This document shows positions 1-13,900 of a stretch of DNA of 64,000 nucleotides, piece after piece. The stretch comes from Rhynochetos jubatus (lineage: Eukaryota > Chordata > Aves > Eurypygiformes > Rhynochetidae), in assembly GCA_027574665.1 (NCBI GenBank), contig CM050655.1, positions 13,325,170 through 13,389,169 of the forward strand, read 5' to 3'. Each line of letters begins with the position of its first letter. Position 1 is the first letter of the stretch. The notes beneath the pieces are model-generated. The model had not been told where the DNA came from, did no database searches, and saw only the letters and a list, made by a program, of their open reading frames with translations. Both the position numbers and the translations under genes were made by a program.

Positions 1-3000
1 AGCAATACTAACCTAAAGACTTTCGTCTCACTCACTGTTCCTGGGGCAGAGTCTCATACTATGTCACAGAAATACTCCACAGGAAAAGCTACCCAAAATT
101 ACTTTCATCCATGTCAGTGCCCTGATCTAGTCACCAAATAGCTATGTAACTTGTCATGGAGGTGCTGGGGAATTCCAGCGGCAGGGGAAAGAAGGTGCAA
201 GATCCGCTGAATGCAGCTTTGTACATGGGGGGCAATAACTGTTCCTATCACCACTGCCAAACTAGTTAGCGACCAAGCAACCTCAAACTGATGCTTTGTA
301 AATTGTAGTGGTTCCTCAGCAACACCTGGCTAAACAACAGAGGTAGGAACTTGCAAGAGATGCTGGGACCATCTGAAACATGCAATGAGTAAGATTGATC
401 TGTAGATGTAGAAGATAACGAGTGCTGTCAGTAGCCAGTGCCAAAATACATGTGAAATAATTGCATTTAAAATTAATGGGATACATAATGAAACTTTTGT
501 GAATAGCAAGACACTTGAGAGATTTTAAAATGAAGACAGTGTCCAGGGACTACCTCACCTGGCTGTTTAAAGTTTTTAGTTGTAAAGTAGTATTATTCTG
601 ACTTTTCAACAGATGTGTAAAAAAAAATTATTTCCGCACTGAAATTAAATAGCTTAACATCCTAACAATAGGATGTAAAATAGAGCTGCTCATATTTCAA
701 ACACCCACGCTTTTATACCTTGTGCTGACAATTTGGAAACAGGCCTACAGGAAAACCAACAAACAGCAGGGTGACAATAAAACCTTAGTGTTTGGGAGGT
801 TGCTTTCACTTACATGCTAGCTGCTTTTCCCCTTGATCCCTTCCTACCCCCATAATATAAACTGTAATTTTTTTCCTGCCCAATAAACACAAAATTCTTG
901 GAAAACACTACATCAACTTCTGCCACCCTGCTCAAATGATTGCTTTACTGATCTCTACAGCAAGCACCAGTATGTTTGTCATGGTTAAGCCCCAGCCAGC
1001 AGCAAAGCACCATGCAGCTGCTTACTCAACACTTGCTCTCCCTTCCGCCTTCAGATGGGATGGGAGAGAGAATCAGAAAAGAAAACCTCCACTCGTGGGT
1101 TGAAATAAAAACAGTTTAACAGGACAGCAAAGGGAGAGGAAACAGTAATGGCAATACTACTGATAAAGAAACATACAAAACCAAGTGATGCACAGTGCAA
1201 CGGTTGCTTGCCCCCCATGACTGATAGCTTGTCCTCGAGCAGCAATTCCCCCTCATCCAAATCCCCTCAACTTATACACTGACCAGGACGTCTTATGGCA
1301 TGAAACATCCCTTTGGTCAGCTGTCCTGGCTGTGTCCCCTTCCCAGTTTCTTTTCTACAAGAAGCTGGGAGAACAGGGACAGGATAAGAAAGTGAAAAGG
1401 TCCTTGATTTGATATAAACATTGCTTAGGAACAACTAAAAACATTAGTATTTTATCAATATTATGCTCAGTACAAATCCAAAACATAGCCTCCTTCCAGC
1501 TACTGTGAAGAAAATTAACTCTATGCTGACCAGAACCAGCACAATATTTTATAGAACAGTTCGGCCATCAACATTTGCAACCATTCGTTTTTCTATCTGG
1601 CAACAAATAAAACCTCATTTCACATGCAGCATGGAAATCCTCGACTCAAGGCACTCTACGTATTCACAATCATAACCCATTAAGGTATCATCAGCTACCA
1701 GCACCTTCTAATTAAATGGCTCCAGAGCAGGAAATAGCTGGCAAAAGTAGTTAAAGCAGTTCTGATCATTTCTGACAGAGTTTGCTTATGCAAATATCTT
1801 AAGACAAGAAACGGGCTGACTTGTTGCCTGGATAGCGTGTGAGCTGAAAAAGTGGCAAGGAGCCAGGTTTTAAGCTCACACACCACAGAATTTATCATTC
1901 CTTTGTTTTTGACATTGCTGGCTAGCCAAGAATCTTATAGAAAACAACCCAGAGAAAAGTGGATTAAAAAGAAAAACACTCTGGGATGTCTTGGAGCCTG
2001 CTGAGAGTCCTTTTGGTTTCAGTTTAAGACATTCATTATAATATACAAGCCAATAGTTAAGCTTGACCATAAAGGATAAAATTTAACTCTGCATAAGTGT
2101 ATTAGAGATTGGAAAGACCCAAACAAGATTGTCACAGAAAATAGCACTTGTATAGTATTTTTCAGTGGAAAAAATCCCTGTAGTTAAAACTGTGGTACAT
2201 TGTTTCTGCAGCATGAGGGTATTTTTTAAATCAAAAGTTACAGTACTAAGAAATAAAAAGAAAAAGTAGAAGTTAGTTTATATTAAGTTTGTCATGACTT
2301 TCTTGGAGTACGTAAGTCTTCAAAAATTATGATTTCCCTCAGTTTTTCTCACCACTAAGTTCTCCTTTTTAAAACCAAAACAATGCTCACAACTGGGTCA
2401 TTGTCATTAAACCTCCCTTTCTTACAAGCACAGTATTGCTATTTGCCCTCCTTTCTAATTGGTAGTTGTTTCTTAGTCCTGCCTATCTTGTCTCACACAG
2501 AATGTAGCTGATCCACAATACTTAATAGAATTATTTTTCCTTCTCAAAGAAATATTTTTGGGAGAAGTATTCCCATAGGCTCCAGAGAGCTCTGTGTCAG
2601 GCCTCACAAGGGGAGGCTCACATCTGGAGCAGAACTACTGAAAAAGTAGGTTGGTAAGTTTATTGCAACCATGACAAAAAGGAAAATGCATGCTGCTACC
2701 CACATATCCGAGTGATTTCTATCTAGGTTATCACAAAGCATGTGCAGCAAGCCTGTCACGCTGCTTTGAGTTTCATCGGAGTGCACATTGAACAGGAATC
2801 TCATGGTTGGCTGTAATGATGGTATTTAGTGTCACTCTCAGAAATCATACTTAATTTTCATGAGCGTTTAGAGCATCGGATAAAAACATTAAGCTTTTTT
2901 TACACCTGAAGAGTAACATGGTTTGGAGTTTGTCTTGCCATAGATGCTTAGCCTTCCATCTGGAAGGAAGCAAACCCTACAAAAACTCATTAGTAGATAT

Positions 3001-4813
3001 ATGAGACAGGAAGCCAGTGTTTATATGGAGATGCTTGCCATGGCATAAGGAAGGCTTTTTGAAATCTTTCTGCCTCCGTCCCTCCTTTTTCAGTTTCAGA
3101 AGTTAAAAAGAAGGAATAGACAGGATAATTAATACTAAAGAACAGTTCCATAGCAACTTTGATAAACAAAAAGCAGAGTAGGCATGTACCTGTTAACTTT
3201 AATTGAATGAAAGCGCACTGGCTGGCTAATTAATTCTATCACCACCTACAGCTTAGTCTTTTAATAATGTCAGGCTCCATGCATTTCCTAGCAAAGAAGT
3301 ATAAATTGTCCTTTCCCCCAGGCAGATAATAATGGGAGTTTGGAGGACAGACAGCTATAATCTGGAACTCTATGCCACAATGATAGAAATACCTTGAAGC
3401 TGGGCTCCGCAGGAGTGGCACTGACAGAGATTTCTTTACAGGAGTGCCTATTGCTGGTAAAGAGAGTGGTGATGTTTTCTTTTTGCCATCACTACCCAAC
3501 TATTCTGTGCTTCTTTCACTAGCAGGACCAATTAGATGCTATCAGTAAAAACAGCTAGGAAAAGCACGCTAGCAGAGTACAGTTTGCAGCTCTAGATTAA
3601 ACAAACACAATAAAATCTCCTTCACATGTAGAAAGAGCACTACTTCATTTTCAGATTGAGGATTCAAGAGTGCATGGTTTAAATTCAAAGTTCTTATTAA
3701 TCAGTATTAATATTCCCACTGACTATGCCACTGAGACATTAAAAAGAGGCAAAAAATAGCTTAGTTTATTTAATCAAAACCAAAATTTAACCAAACTGGG
3801 ACACTGGATAATGTTTTAGCAGAAGTTAGACCAATTCTTGGAAGACATTCTCTGTTTTAAAAGACACCGATTCCCTGTAGTGACACTCACATGTAAGTCA
3901 CCCTCTGTAACTCTTAAGAGGCTGATGGAAAGCGCAATGAGGAAAGTGCACGGCACGTGAGGAGAAGGAACTGCTGTGTAGTGGGACTTCTGTAGCTTAC
4001 AAAAATGGGGAGGTACACACAAACAAAGTCTTCCTCTTTTTTCCCCTAAGTGCATCACAAGTTGGGTGGGAAGAAAATATAGCTTGGATTAAAGCTTTGG
4101 TTCATCTTGTTTGTTAAAAGTGTTCTTAGCACTCACACTCCCAATTTTACAAGAGTGTTTCCTTGGATTTACTGGTGCTGCTGTCTGTTATGATAAGTGG
4201 AGTAATTGGCATCCAGTTCAGGTCTAACTGATGAAAAGCCTTACAAAATTCACAGTAACAGAAGAACTTAGAAAATGGCTGTCCCTCCCCTTTCTGTGGC
4301 TGATAGCTCTTGGAGTAAGAGCCAATACTTTTTATTTTCAAAGTCCATTTTGATTTAGATGTCATGGAGAGAGCACACACATCTTTGCTGTCATTCATTT
4401 ATTTTAACATACAGCTCAATCTGGAAGGTCTGATAAATTCTGCAGAACAAAAGTGTCTGTGAATGTTTCTCATGAAAGATGCTTGGTAGAGTACTGCAGT
4501 TTGTCTACATTTAAATTCAAGGTACTGCTGCCTCAGATGGCATAAATCAGCATAAGTCCCATTGACTACAATCAAGTAAGTCACTTAAACTGTTTTGTCA
4601 TCTTCCTGGCTTTATATAGCTGACCTTGAAAAGATGTTCAAAGTGTTTGTAGGAAACAATACCAAGCTGTCATGAAGAAGGCTAAATACACTTCTTAAGA
4701 GTCTAGCTCACAGTTAAGTATATTTTATAGGTTTTATGTGAGCCTTCATCAGCTAATTTACTCTGCAGTCAGAAAGATCTGCGGTCAGTAATCAACTCAT
4801 TGTTTCTTTGTAG
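1..4813 (+). other. RASGEF1A intron (3' part), contains a solo LTR
   Basis: This lies upstream of the first in-window RASGEF1A exon and is AT-rich. No frame matches the missing N-terminal part of the protein. The only recognisable element is the solo LTR at 977-1553. The remaining short open frames show no homology that I recognise and no matching splice sites. Confidence 0.75.
977..1553 (-). mobile_element. Solo LTR of an avian endogenous retrovirus (ERVL-like clan), copy A
   Basis: Read on the - strand the element begins TGTGCTGGTTCTGG and ends in TGACA, the TG...CA termini of an LTR. It is collinear over its whole length with the copy at 39937-40465. Shared blocks include GGACAGCAAAGGGAGAGGAA on the + strand, a degenerate inverted repeat near 1325-1385 and a TATA-like TGTATAAG (- strand). 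The 5 bases on each side (ATGTT and ATATT) look like a decayed 5-bp target duplication. There is no internal retroviral coding region. It sits in antisense orientation within a RASGEF1A intron. Confidence 0.85.
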
Positions 4814-4951
4814 GCAAAGCTAAAATCCTTTGCTGCCAAAATCATTCAGCTCTTGAAGGAATGGACTGAAACTTTTCCCTATGACTTCCAAGATGAAAAA
4901 TCCATGAAAGAGTTGAAGGAGATTGCTCACAGGATCACACAGTGTGACGAG
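4814..4951 (+). CDS. RASGEF1A: RASGEF1A coding exon (first in window)
   Basis: The exon has 46 codons in phase 0, opening AKLKSFAAK and ending ITQCDE. The acceptor follows a T-rich tract ending TTTGTAG and the donor is GTACGT. It encodes the end of the N-terminal RasGEF_N-like region, including KEWTETFPYDFQDEKSM. The upstream partner exon is not in the window. Confidence 0.92.
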
Positions 4952-7900
4952 GTACGTGTGTGGGGGAGAAAAAACTTCAAATGGGAAAGCAATATTTGTC
5001 AGCCTTTGTATATAGTTTATCATCTTATATACAAGCCCTTGCTCCTGCATGCAGTATTTTCTAATTGGCCTACAGCAGTTGCTAAGCTGTCAGTGTAACT
5101 GCAGGACATGGGCTGAGGGATGAACCTAATGGTCCATTAGTAGAAACTGCCTATGTATAAACACTAAGTGTAAAAGGAAGGGACAAAATAGTCACGACAA
5201 TATGAAAGATGGATGTGGTGCAGAAGGAAACAAGAAAGAACAGCAACCATAATGGCACAATATAGTTAACTTTCATAATGAATTATGTACTTTGTGTTAT
5301 GCACTTTGTTATTATTCTATATTTAAGTCCTGCAAGACATATCAACTAGTTGTATCAAATGTACTCTTGCTCAAGGTGAAGATGCTTATTGTCTAATAGT
5401 TCATTCCTAGCTCCTAACAGTAATCAGCAGCTGTTCTGTTGCAACATTTCAGGTGACATGCACAGTATTTCTGCAAAGCAAGTTATAGTTGAGCTCAGAT
5501 AGCTAGTCAATCAGCAGTCTTAACAGCACTGAGTTTCTAGCCTATGAAGAAAATTAGGCTTCATAAAAGAGTTCTGTAAAGCCAATAGATACAGCAAATT
5601 CAAGTTAAACAAGGGCTGTTTCCTGTTTGCTTTTTGTTTTCATGGGTTTTCGTTTTGTTGGTTTGGGTTTTTCTCCTCCAACACTCTTAAAGCCTACGCT
5701 TCTCATTGAGAAAAAAAATCAACGTAACTACCAATAGAGAGAAGGAAGGATTTAATCAGGAACTGCAAGGGAATTAATTGTAAAGTGTTTGCATGAACAT
5801 GAAGCTTACTTAAAAGGAAGTAGAAGGTTGTTCTTGTTTTTTAAACCCACAACTTTAAGATATTTTTGAAAACAATTAGCAGGAAATGAAGACAATTTTA
5901 TTATGTGTTTTTGTTGATTCAAGTACAGAGAAAATGAAGAACAACAGGTTTGACAGCACAGCATGAATCAGCGATAGGACAATACAATTAGGTGTTACCA
6001 AGCTGTCACAAGGAAGTACGTCAGTTTCTTTGCATCAGCAAAGCTGTTTACCTGGATGCTAATATGAAACCCTCGGTGCCTTGGTAGGAGGGGAGAAGGA
6101 AATAGGATTATAATACACCTTCTATTCCCTTTGTAGATAAGGGTGAAGAGATGTACTTTAGCAGAGATACTACTGTGAAAACAGACTTGGCAGAGGTTTT
6201 ATTTAACATCTGTATCTTAGTATTTAAATTTGTCTATTACTTTGAACTAGAAAGAAGTTGTGGCCTTTCTTTATCCTTCCCTTCCCTCCCATTCTTACGT
6301 ACAAATAACGTGTCATTTGATAAAAACACGCCTTCATGGGGTGGCTCAGTGCTCTGGTGTCTGAGGCATCTAATGACATCGATTAATTACAGCATCACGG
6401 TATTTATCCCCTTAACAAGTCTACAAGTCAAGTTTCATCAGTGAAGAGCTGTGCCACATCTGACCTATAAGAAATATAATTTGACACTTGACAAAAAGCA
6501 GCTCTTGCTCTCAGTATTTGTTACCACAAGAAATTACCCATACTGCGCTTCAGCAAGGGATTATAGTAATGATTTGGGGTTATAGTTCTTATTTTAGAGC
6601 TTTTCCAAATCCCCATAGGACACTAGTCTCCATACATGGGATATAAAGTCAACTGAGAATTCACATGAAGCAGTGAGGTGCTTGTCCTACTGATATCAGA
6701 CAGCATACCAAATAGCTATAAGTACATCTAGGGTTGTGTCCCAAATAAAGTACAGATGTCTTGTTTGACTTGAGACAAGGACAAATTATGGTACACTTAC
6801 TGATTTATTTTCCAAAGTTCTAAGAAAATCTAGGATAAGTCTAGTAAACAAGACTTGTAAAACTCTAAGAGCATTTGTCAAAGTATTAAGACACTAATAA
6901 ATTCACAGGAGCTTAAGTAAGCCTTAGTTTTTCACATCACTGCAGTTCTTTGTTCACTTTCACTTATCATCTGTAGTGATCTCACCTGCCTTCAAGTTTG
7001 ATTCTCCATGATCCATACCTAGAAAGTCTGCCTCCTGCCAGGCACATGGCTAAGTCAGGCATAACAGCTGAAGTCAGGTCATTTGCAATAGAAAGCTCAG
7101 CATAGCAGAGAGCAGAATTAATGCTTTATTTTAGTCCCCCCCCCCTACACTCCCTCGGCATTTCTAAACACTTGTAGCACAATATTTGAAATGGCCCCAG
7201 CCAGCTGCTGTTCAGCAGTAATCCAGTTGCTTCAAGATGAGCTACACTGCCTTTAGCTTTTCATTTGATTTCACTTGGGAGTCATATTATTGCCTTGTAA
7301 AGCAACATTCTGACACTATTATTGTTTAATTATAGCATGCAATATACAAGTATTCCATAGTCATCGTCTCCCACATCTGCTACATAATTTCCACCATTAC
7401 TGCACATTAGTGGCCTCTTAGAATGATCAAAGATTCAATGAAGTTCTTTCTGGCATACCCAGTTGACCTGCAGAAACCAACACAGCAGGCTGTAAACTAA
7501 TGGTTAACCTTGTGGCTAACTTCAAGAGAAATAATTGACATGAAAGCAAGAGAACAATTGTGTAGAAAGGGGAAGGATGGTCTTTGGTAGAATTTGGTTT
7601 TTTCCAGCAGCAGTAAGAACAGGGTTGGAGAACCTGGGTCATTTAAAGCAGTAACAGGAAGGATGGAGGAGTGGGATTGTCATCAAGTAAGCTCTTTGGG
7701 GTTGACCTCATGGAGAAATGTCTGTAGGAAACAATTAATGGCAGAAACAATTCAACTTGATTAGCTGTCAAAACACTGAATGAATGGATTATATTTCTGT
7801 GGCTTTACCATTATGTATCCTTACAGATCCTGTGTTTAAAATCTGCATCTGATGAACAGAAAGACATTTTAGTTATTCAAGAACATGATGTATACTGTGC

Positions 7901-10900
7901 TTTCATCTAAATCTTGGGATGCTACAGTTGTTCAAAGCCAAGCCAGGGTCTTTCAGGGGCATATTGCTGGACATAATGTGAATTCCCTGGATTCTGCCAG
8001 GGCTAGATAGACTTGGGCATCAGTGGGTCTGATCAGAATGAGGAAGAGCTTTCTGGCACTTAGTACACAGAGAATCGAACGAGCCTTGTGCAAGCAATTC
8101 AACCACCCTTTCACTATACCCACTTGTAGGCTATTTACCTCGATGCCTTTGAAGTGGGATACTAGCCAAAAACTGCCACAAGGAATGGACCAGCCAAGCA
8201 AATGAAACAGAGTTGGGAAAGCAGGCAGGCATAGCCATGTTATAGAGCTGTGTGGGCAGTTAGGACCAACTCAGTTGTCACAGGATGATAAGATGAAAGA
8301 AAATGGATAATAGGCATTTATTTTTCCCTAGTCAGAAATTCTTTGGCTATCTGTGTCTTCAAGAACTAAAGGGTTTTAGCAGTCATTGTTTCTGCCTTGC
8401 GCTTAGGAAAATGGAACAGTGAAAAAGATCATTAGCCAGATGACACAGAATCTCCTGATGGCCCTCTCTGCACGGAGCCAATACCAGGAAATCAGAGAGA
8501 AATTCCGGCAACCTGTTACCGACAAAGGCACCATCCTCAAAACCAAGCCACAGTCAACTCAAAAGGACATCCTGAGCGTGTGCTGTGACCCTCTGATCTT
8601 GGCACAGCAGCTGACCTATATCGAACTGGTGAGACACTAATTTGTGTGAATTATTTAATTTTCCATTTACTAAATATTTACTCATCAATATGAATTTTGC
8701 TATTGCTTCACTGAAAGCAGTTAGGTACCCTGATAAAAACACCTTTCATCTACACCATAGGGACATGAAAGTTACCAAAAGGTCCTCCTAGCTGGCTTTA
8801 TTGATGCTTTTTTCACTGAACTCCCTGTTTGTCTGTACAGTGACAACCTTTCATCTTTCCAAACACAGGAAAGGGTGAACAACATTTACCCAGAGGATCT
8901 GATGCAGATTGTCAGCCATATGGACTCCCTGGATAATCACAAGGTACAAGAAGGGGTACAGAGGGAAAAAGAAACAAAGAATAACCAGGCTAAAGAACCT
9001 CTGTAATTTGCGTACACTCTGTGCAAGAAAGGCTGAAATTTTCTAACCTTCTTTAGGATCACGCCTTGTAAAATATCCAGCAAGATTCCATTAAGACATT
9101 AAAAGGAAGTTTATCCTTTGCTGTGCTAACTTTATTGTGATACATGACAGGATTAACAGGCGGTTTGTTCTCTTACAGTGCCGAGGCGATGTGACCAAAA
9201 CCTATAATTTGGAGGCCTATGACAATTGGTTCAATTGTCTCAGCATGCTGGTGGCTACAGAGATTTGTCGGGTAAGTATTTGTAGAAAACAAGATATCAA
9301 AGTGATCCTGGCCTTAAGGACAAAAGGCAGGCAGTGGTCTAATAGAGATTTAAACATTAGCTGTGCAATTAAAGATAATGGCATTACTCAAGCATTAAAT
9401 TATTTGCATGCTTATATGATTAGGAGTTCATGGCTATGTTGGGCTTTGCATATATTCTCTAGTTTTGTGTAGCTTCCATAGTAGCATTAGTCATGCAGTG
9501 AAATGGAACTTGCAAGTTTGAGTTAGGAGCTCTTTTGGATTTTTTTTAAATACATTAACAAATTCTCAAAGATACTTATCTTTAAACACAGATTTACCAA
9601 TAAACAGCTGTCCTTCCACTGCATTTAGTTATCAGTAGTACTGTCATATATTCATTTTTGTTGTAGAAAAGTCAGGAATACTATTTTCTTCAGAAGTCTG
9701 AAAAGAAAGTAGACTGCTGGAGAGGTTTAAAAAAAAAAAAAACAACAGACAGACCAGCCTTATTAGAGGTTAAAGTAACTTCTATCATATAAAAAAGAAA
9801 TGGAAGGTATACTACCTGAGAAACTTGGTTTTTTCTTCCTATGGGTATTCTCTGTCTTTTTAGATTACTATTAATATGCACCAATTCTAGAAAATGAGAA
9901 AGTTTCTCTCTATTCCTGCTTGGTCAGTAGTCTGTCTGTGGAAATCTAAATGTCTATTGCAGTTTCATGAGGTTGGATATATTGATCCAAATAGCTTAAG
10001 ATTTTCTGTGACAGCAGGAACTAATTGCAAAAACACACGAAGACATCTTCCAGAGCTGGCTGGTATGGCTCATACATTCAGTAAACCAGTCAAACAAAAA
10101 GTTTTAGCATACCAAGGCCTAAGCCAAGCCATTCATAAAAGCATCTGCAAAGCACATGTGCATCATCACTTGCTAGGTCCTCTGCATATTTGCATGAGTG
10201 GGAATTTGTATATTGGGTCATCGTCCCTACCTGCTCTCAAGAGGTCATTTAAGAGTATACACAGCAACGTGAGAAAGTAAAGACGTGGCAATCATTCTTT
10301 CACATTCAGGTTACGTGCCTCTGGTCCTAAGTCTGTCCACTGCTTCAGAGGTTTTAGTTTTTTGCACATCTATTCTTTCTGATAGCAGCTTCATGTTATT
10401 GCCCTTTTCCAGTAACAGGAAATAGCTGAAAGTATGCAGCTTGTTTATAAAAGATTCCCCAAGATATTGAACTCCCCCACAACTACACAAATAATTGATA
10501 GTAGCCCCAAACACTTCTGCCATTTTATTAAAAATAAACCTTAACAAAATACCCTCAGGCCTATACCATCGTAAGATTTAGCTGGATAAAATCTTGAAAT
10601 GTCTATTTAATCAACCTGTTACAATGCCTATGACTGAACATCCCATCCAAAATTCAGGCCATCCCTTCCCTCTTAACAGGTCTTCAATTTTTTTCAGGTT
10701 GTAAAGAAAAAGCAGCGTACAAGAATGGTGGAATTTTTCATTGATGTGGCAAGAGAATGCTTCAATATTGGAAATTTCAACTCAATGATGGCTATTATCT
10801 GTAAGTATCCTTAGCAAAGATGACAGAAGACACTCCATTTTACAACCTGACTGGCCAGACTATGCTCATACTTGCCCTAAATTGGCTGACCACATCAGCA

Positions 10901-13900
10901 CACATTTCTACAGGGGCAGCAAGGATCACTGGCAGATTAATGTGTGGGTGGGTGTTAACTACAACTTTAATTTGTCAGACTGAACTCCCTTCCAAAACAT
11001 GTGGTGCTGATAGAGGGCTAACATAACACTATGTATTTTTTTCAACTTCGTTTGTTTATTTGTCTCTTCTCTCTCCATTCAGCTGGCATGAACTTGAGCC
11101 CTGTGGCACGGCTAAAGAAAACTTGGTCCAAAGTCAAAACAGCCAAATTTGATGTTTTAGAGGTATGTATGAAGTTTCAACTTTGTATAGAAAACCACCA
11201 AATACTTTCATCCAAACCTCAGCTGTGGAATACAGATCACAGAGACACCTCTGTCTGTAGTCACTGGCTTATAAAGATTAGGGAGAGCATTTCCTGAATT
11301 TCAAACTCCCTACTTGCCTGCAAAGAAAAGCAGACACAAGTTTTCTTTAGGCTATTTTCTCCTAGCAAATTTTCCTCAATTCAACATCAAGGTAGTTTTC
11401 ACTCAAGTGAATGCCATATTGCTACCCTTAAAATTAACTGGAGTTCTCCATCTAGTGGAGATTGAATCAAAACAAAACTTAGATTACTGACAACAGATTA
11501 GATATATTTTTTCTTATAGTTGTTTATCATTTCCTTTCATTCTACCATTAACCATAGCCAAGCATAGATGTAAAGCCAGTACAGAATCCTCCTTTCCAAC
11601 AAAACAGAAAAACCTGTATCCAGACCTGATCAGCATAAAGGTACTCCACCTTGAAAGTTTAAAAAGTGGCCCAACGAATTTGTAAGAAATGAAACCTCTG
11701 ATTGTTAGATCAAAGCTTTCTGTATTTAGGAAACAGGTATTACTTGACTGCCTTTTTCTCCCCTATGAAAATAGCATCACATGGATCCATCAAGCAACTT
11801 TTGTAATTACCGCACAGCCCTGCAAGGAGCAGCACAACGATCTCAGACTGCCAACAGCAACCGAGAGAAAATAGTCATCCCAGTTTTCAACCTGTTTATT
11901 AAAGATATCTACTTTCTGCACAAAATGCATACGAACCGCTTGCCCAACGGGCAGATAAACTTCAAGGTAGGCCTTTGTTATTATTAGGAACTGTAATGCT
12001 AGCTCAACAATGTACATTACAAACGTTTGCCAGTTTTGAACTTCTAGCTCGTTATATTACTCATTCCTTCAGTATTGCTGCGATCTAGACATAAAGCAGT
12101 ATCATTACGGGAAAGGATTTCACCAAATATCTGTGAAAGCTAGCGCTTGCAGTTGCTGTGCTTATATGACATATCCAGCAGATCCACAATTGCATATAGA
12201 GAAGAGAATCCATAAAACTGATGGAATGTAATTGCCTTCAGTTAAAAGATTACTGTTAAAAGGTACTAATTTTTTTTTTTGTTAGTTTTACATGATATAG
12301 GACAGATGCATGTAAAACATAAAATTCACATAAGCAGAACCAATTGGATTAACATTAATTCCTTACCAAAGCTGATGCATGAAAAGATTGAGAAGGATTT
12401 CAGAAGCCAAACCGCCAGCATTAAGAATTATTTAAGTAATACCGAAATAGTCTAATGTTAGCTAATTGGAAAGGGAAGTTTCTTCAAGGAACACTGTATT
12501 CCTACAATATTTAAAAATAAAGGGAAGAACTTGAAGTCGAGAAGTGTAAGAACTGTAGTGGCCTTATGCTCAGAAGCGTCTGGGGGAAGGGGACAGCAGT
12601 AAAGAATGAAAAGTCAGCTTTTCTGTGACAGCAAGCCATCATGTCTGATCAAATAGCAACAGGTAACTTCACCCTATATCATCAGCCTTAGCTAACTATA
12701 ACTACTACACACAACCAGCAGGTGGTATTTAGCAGGTCTTCAAGGGAGTTTCTATAGGTTCTGGGTTCTCTCTCCCTGACTAATAAACATACATGTCCAA
12801 AAGACCCTAGGCTGGCAAAAGTACTTTGGAAGTTTTTTGCCATTATTAAGGCTGAGGAGGGGGGCACACAGAATATACCAGACAAGCCCTAAAAATTAAG
12901 CATTTCCTAACATATAGAAACTACAGATATTCTTTCCTTCCTTGAATTTGGTTTATTTCTTAAATTTAAAAAGTGCTTTATGAAAAAATCAGATATGTCA
13001 CATTTCATTTAAGTTGAAGGTTGGAAATGTAAAATTTAAAGTAAATAAAAAACATTTACTGACCCATTCTACTCCAAGGCTATTTTAGAGATAAGACACA
13101 GAAGATAAGCCAATAGCACTTTATTATATATGAAGAAAAGTTTGATGATGAAGGGAATAGCATGGTAAAGACCAGGCAGTTAGCAGGGATATGCTACTCA
13201 AAACTTGGGAGGTTAACATCATATGAAGAACTAGGAGCAAGAGGGGGACATGAAGGGAGCACTAAAAAGAAAGGATAACAAGGAAGATGACCAAGTAAGG
13301 GATAATAATAGAAGCAGCATGGATAAGAAGACAACTGAGAGGCTCTGAAATTGAAACAACAGAACTAATATTTGACACAAAACAAATATGATTTTAATAA
13401 TATTCTTGTAATTACCTCATGCAGAAGTTCTGGGAGATTTCAAGACAAATTCATGATTTCCTGACATGGAAGCAGGTTGAGTGCCCTTTTGAAAAAGACA
13501 AGAAGATCCAGAGCTATCTACTCACGGCACCCATTTACAGTGAAGAAGGTAACATCCTTCATTAAACATTATAGTGAGTCTTCCTACTTGTTGCAATGCA
13601 GACCGAACACGCAGGTAAAAAAGTTAACACGCAAAAAATATTTTATAACTATGTATTACTACTTCCCTATCAGCTTCTGATGAGAATAAATTTCATTATG
13701 AAGTCTATGTTAAACCTGCTATATTGTAAGATTAAATTTTGCTTTCAGTTAAAGAACCCATCTATCTGATAGTTAATATTTTGTTTTCTAGCTCTGTTCA
13801 TTGCATCCTTTGAAAGTGAAGGTCCAGAAAACCACATGGAAAAAGACAGCTGGAAAACACTCAGGTATGAAGCCTCCTCACAACATGAGTCTTTTTGCAG

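Noticed and set aside
1-4813. Search for the missing N-terminal exons of RASGEF1A
   Set aside because: No frame resembles the expected N-terminal region. These exons must lie upstream of the window.
9894-10280. 128-codon open frame in a RASGEF1A intron
   Set aside because: No homology that I recognise and no suitable splice sites flanking it.
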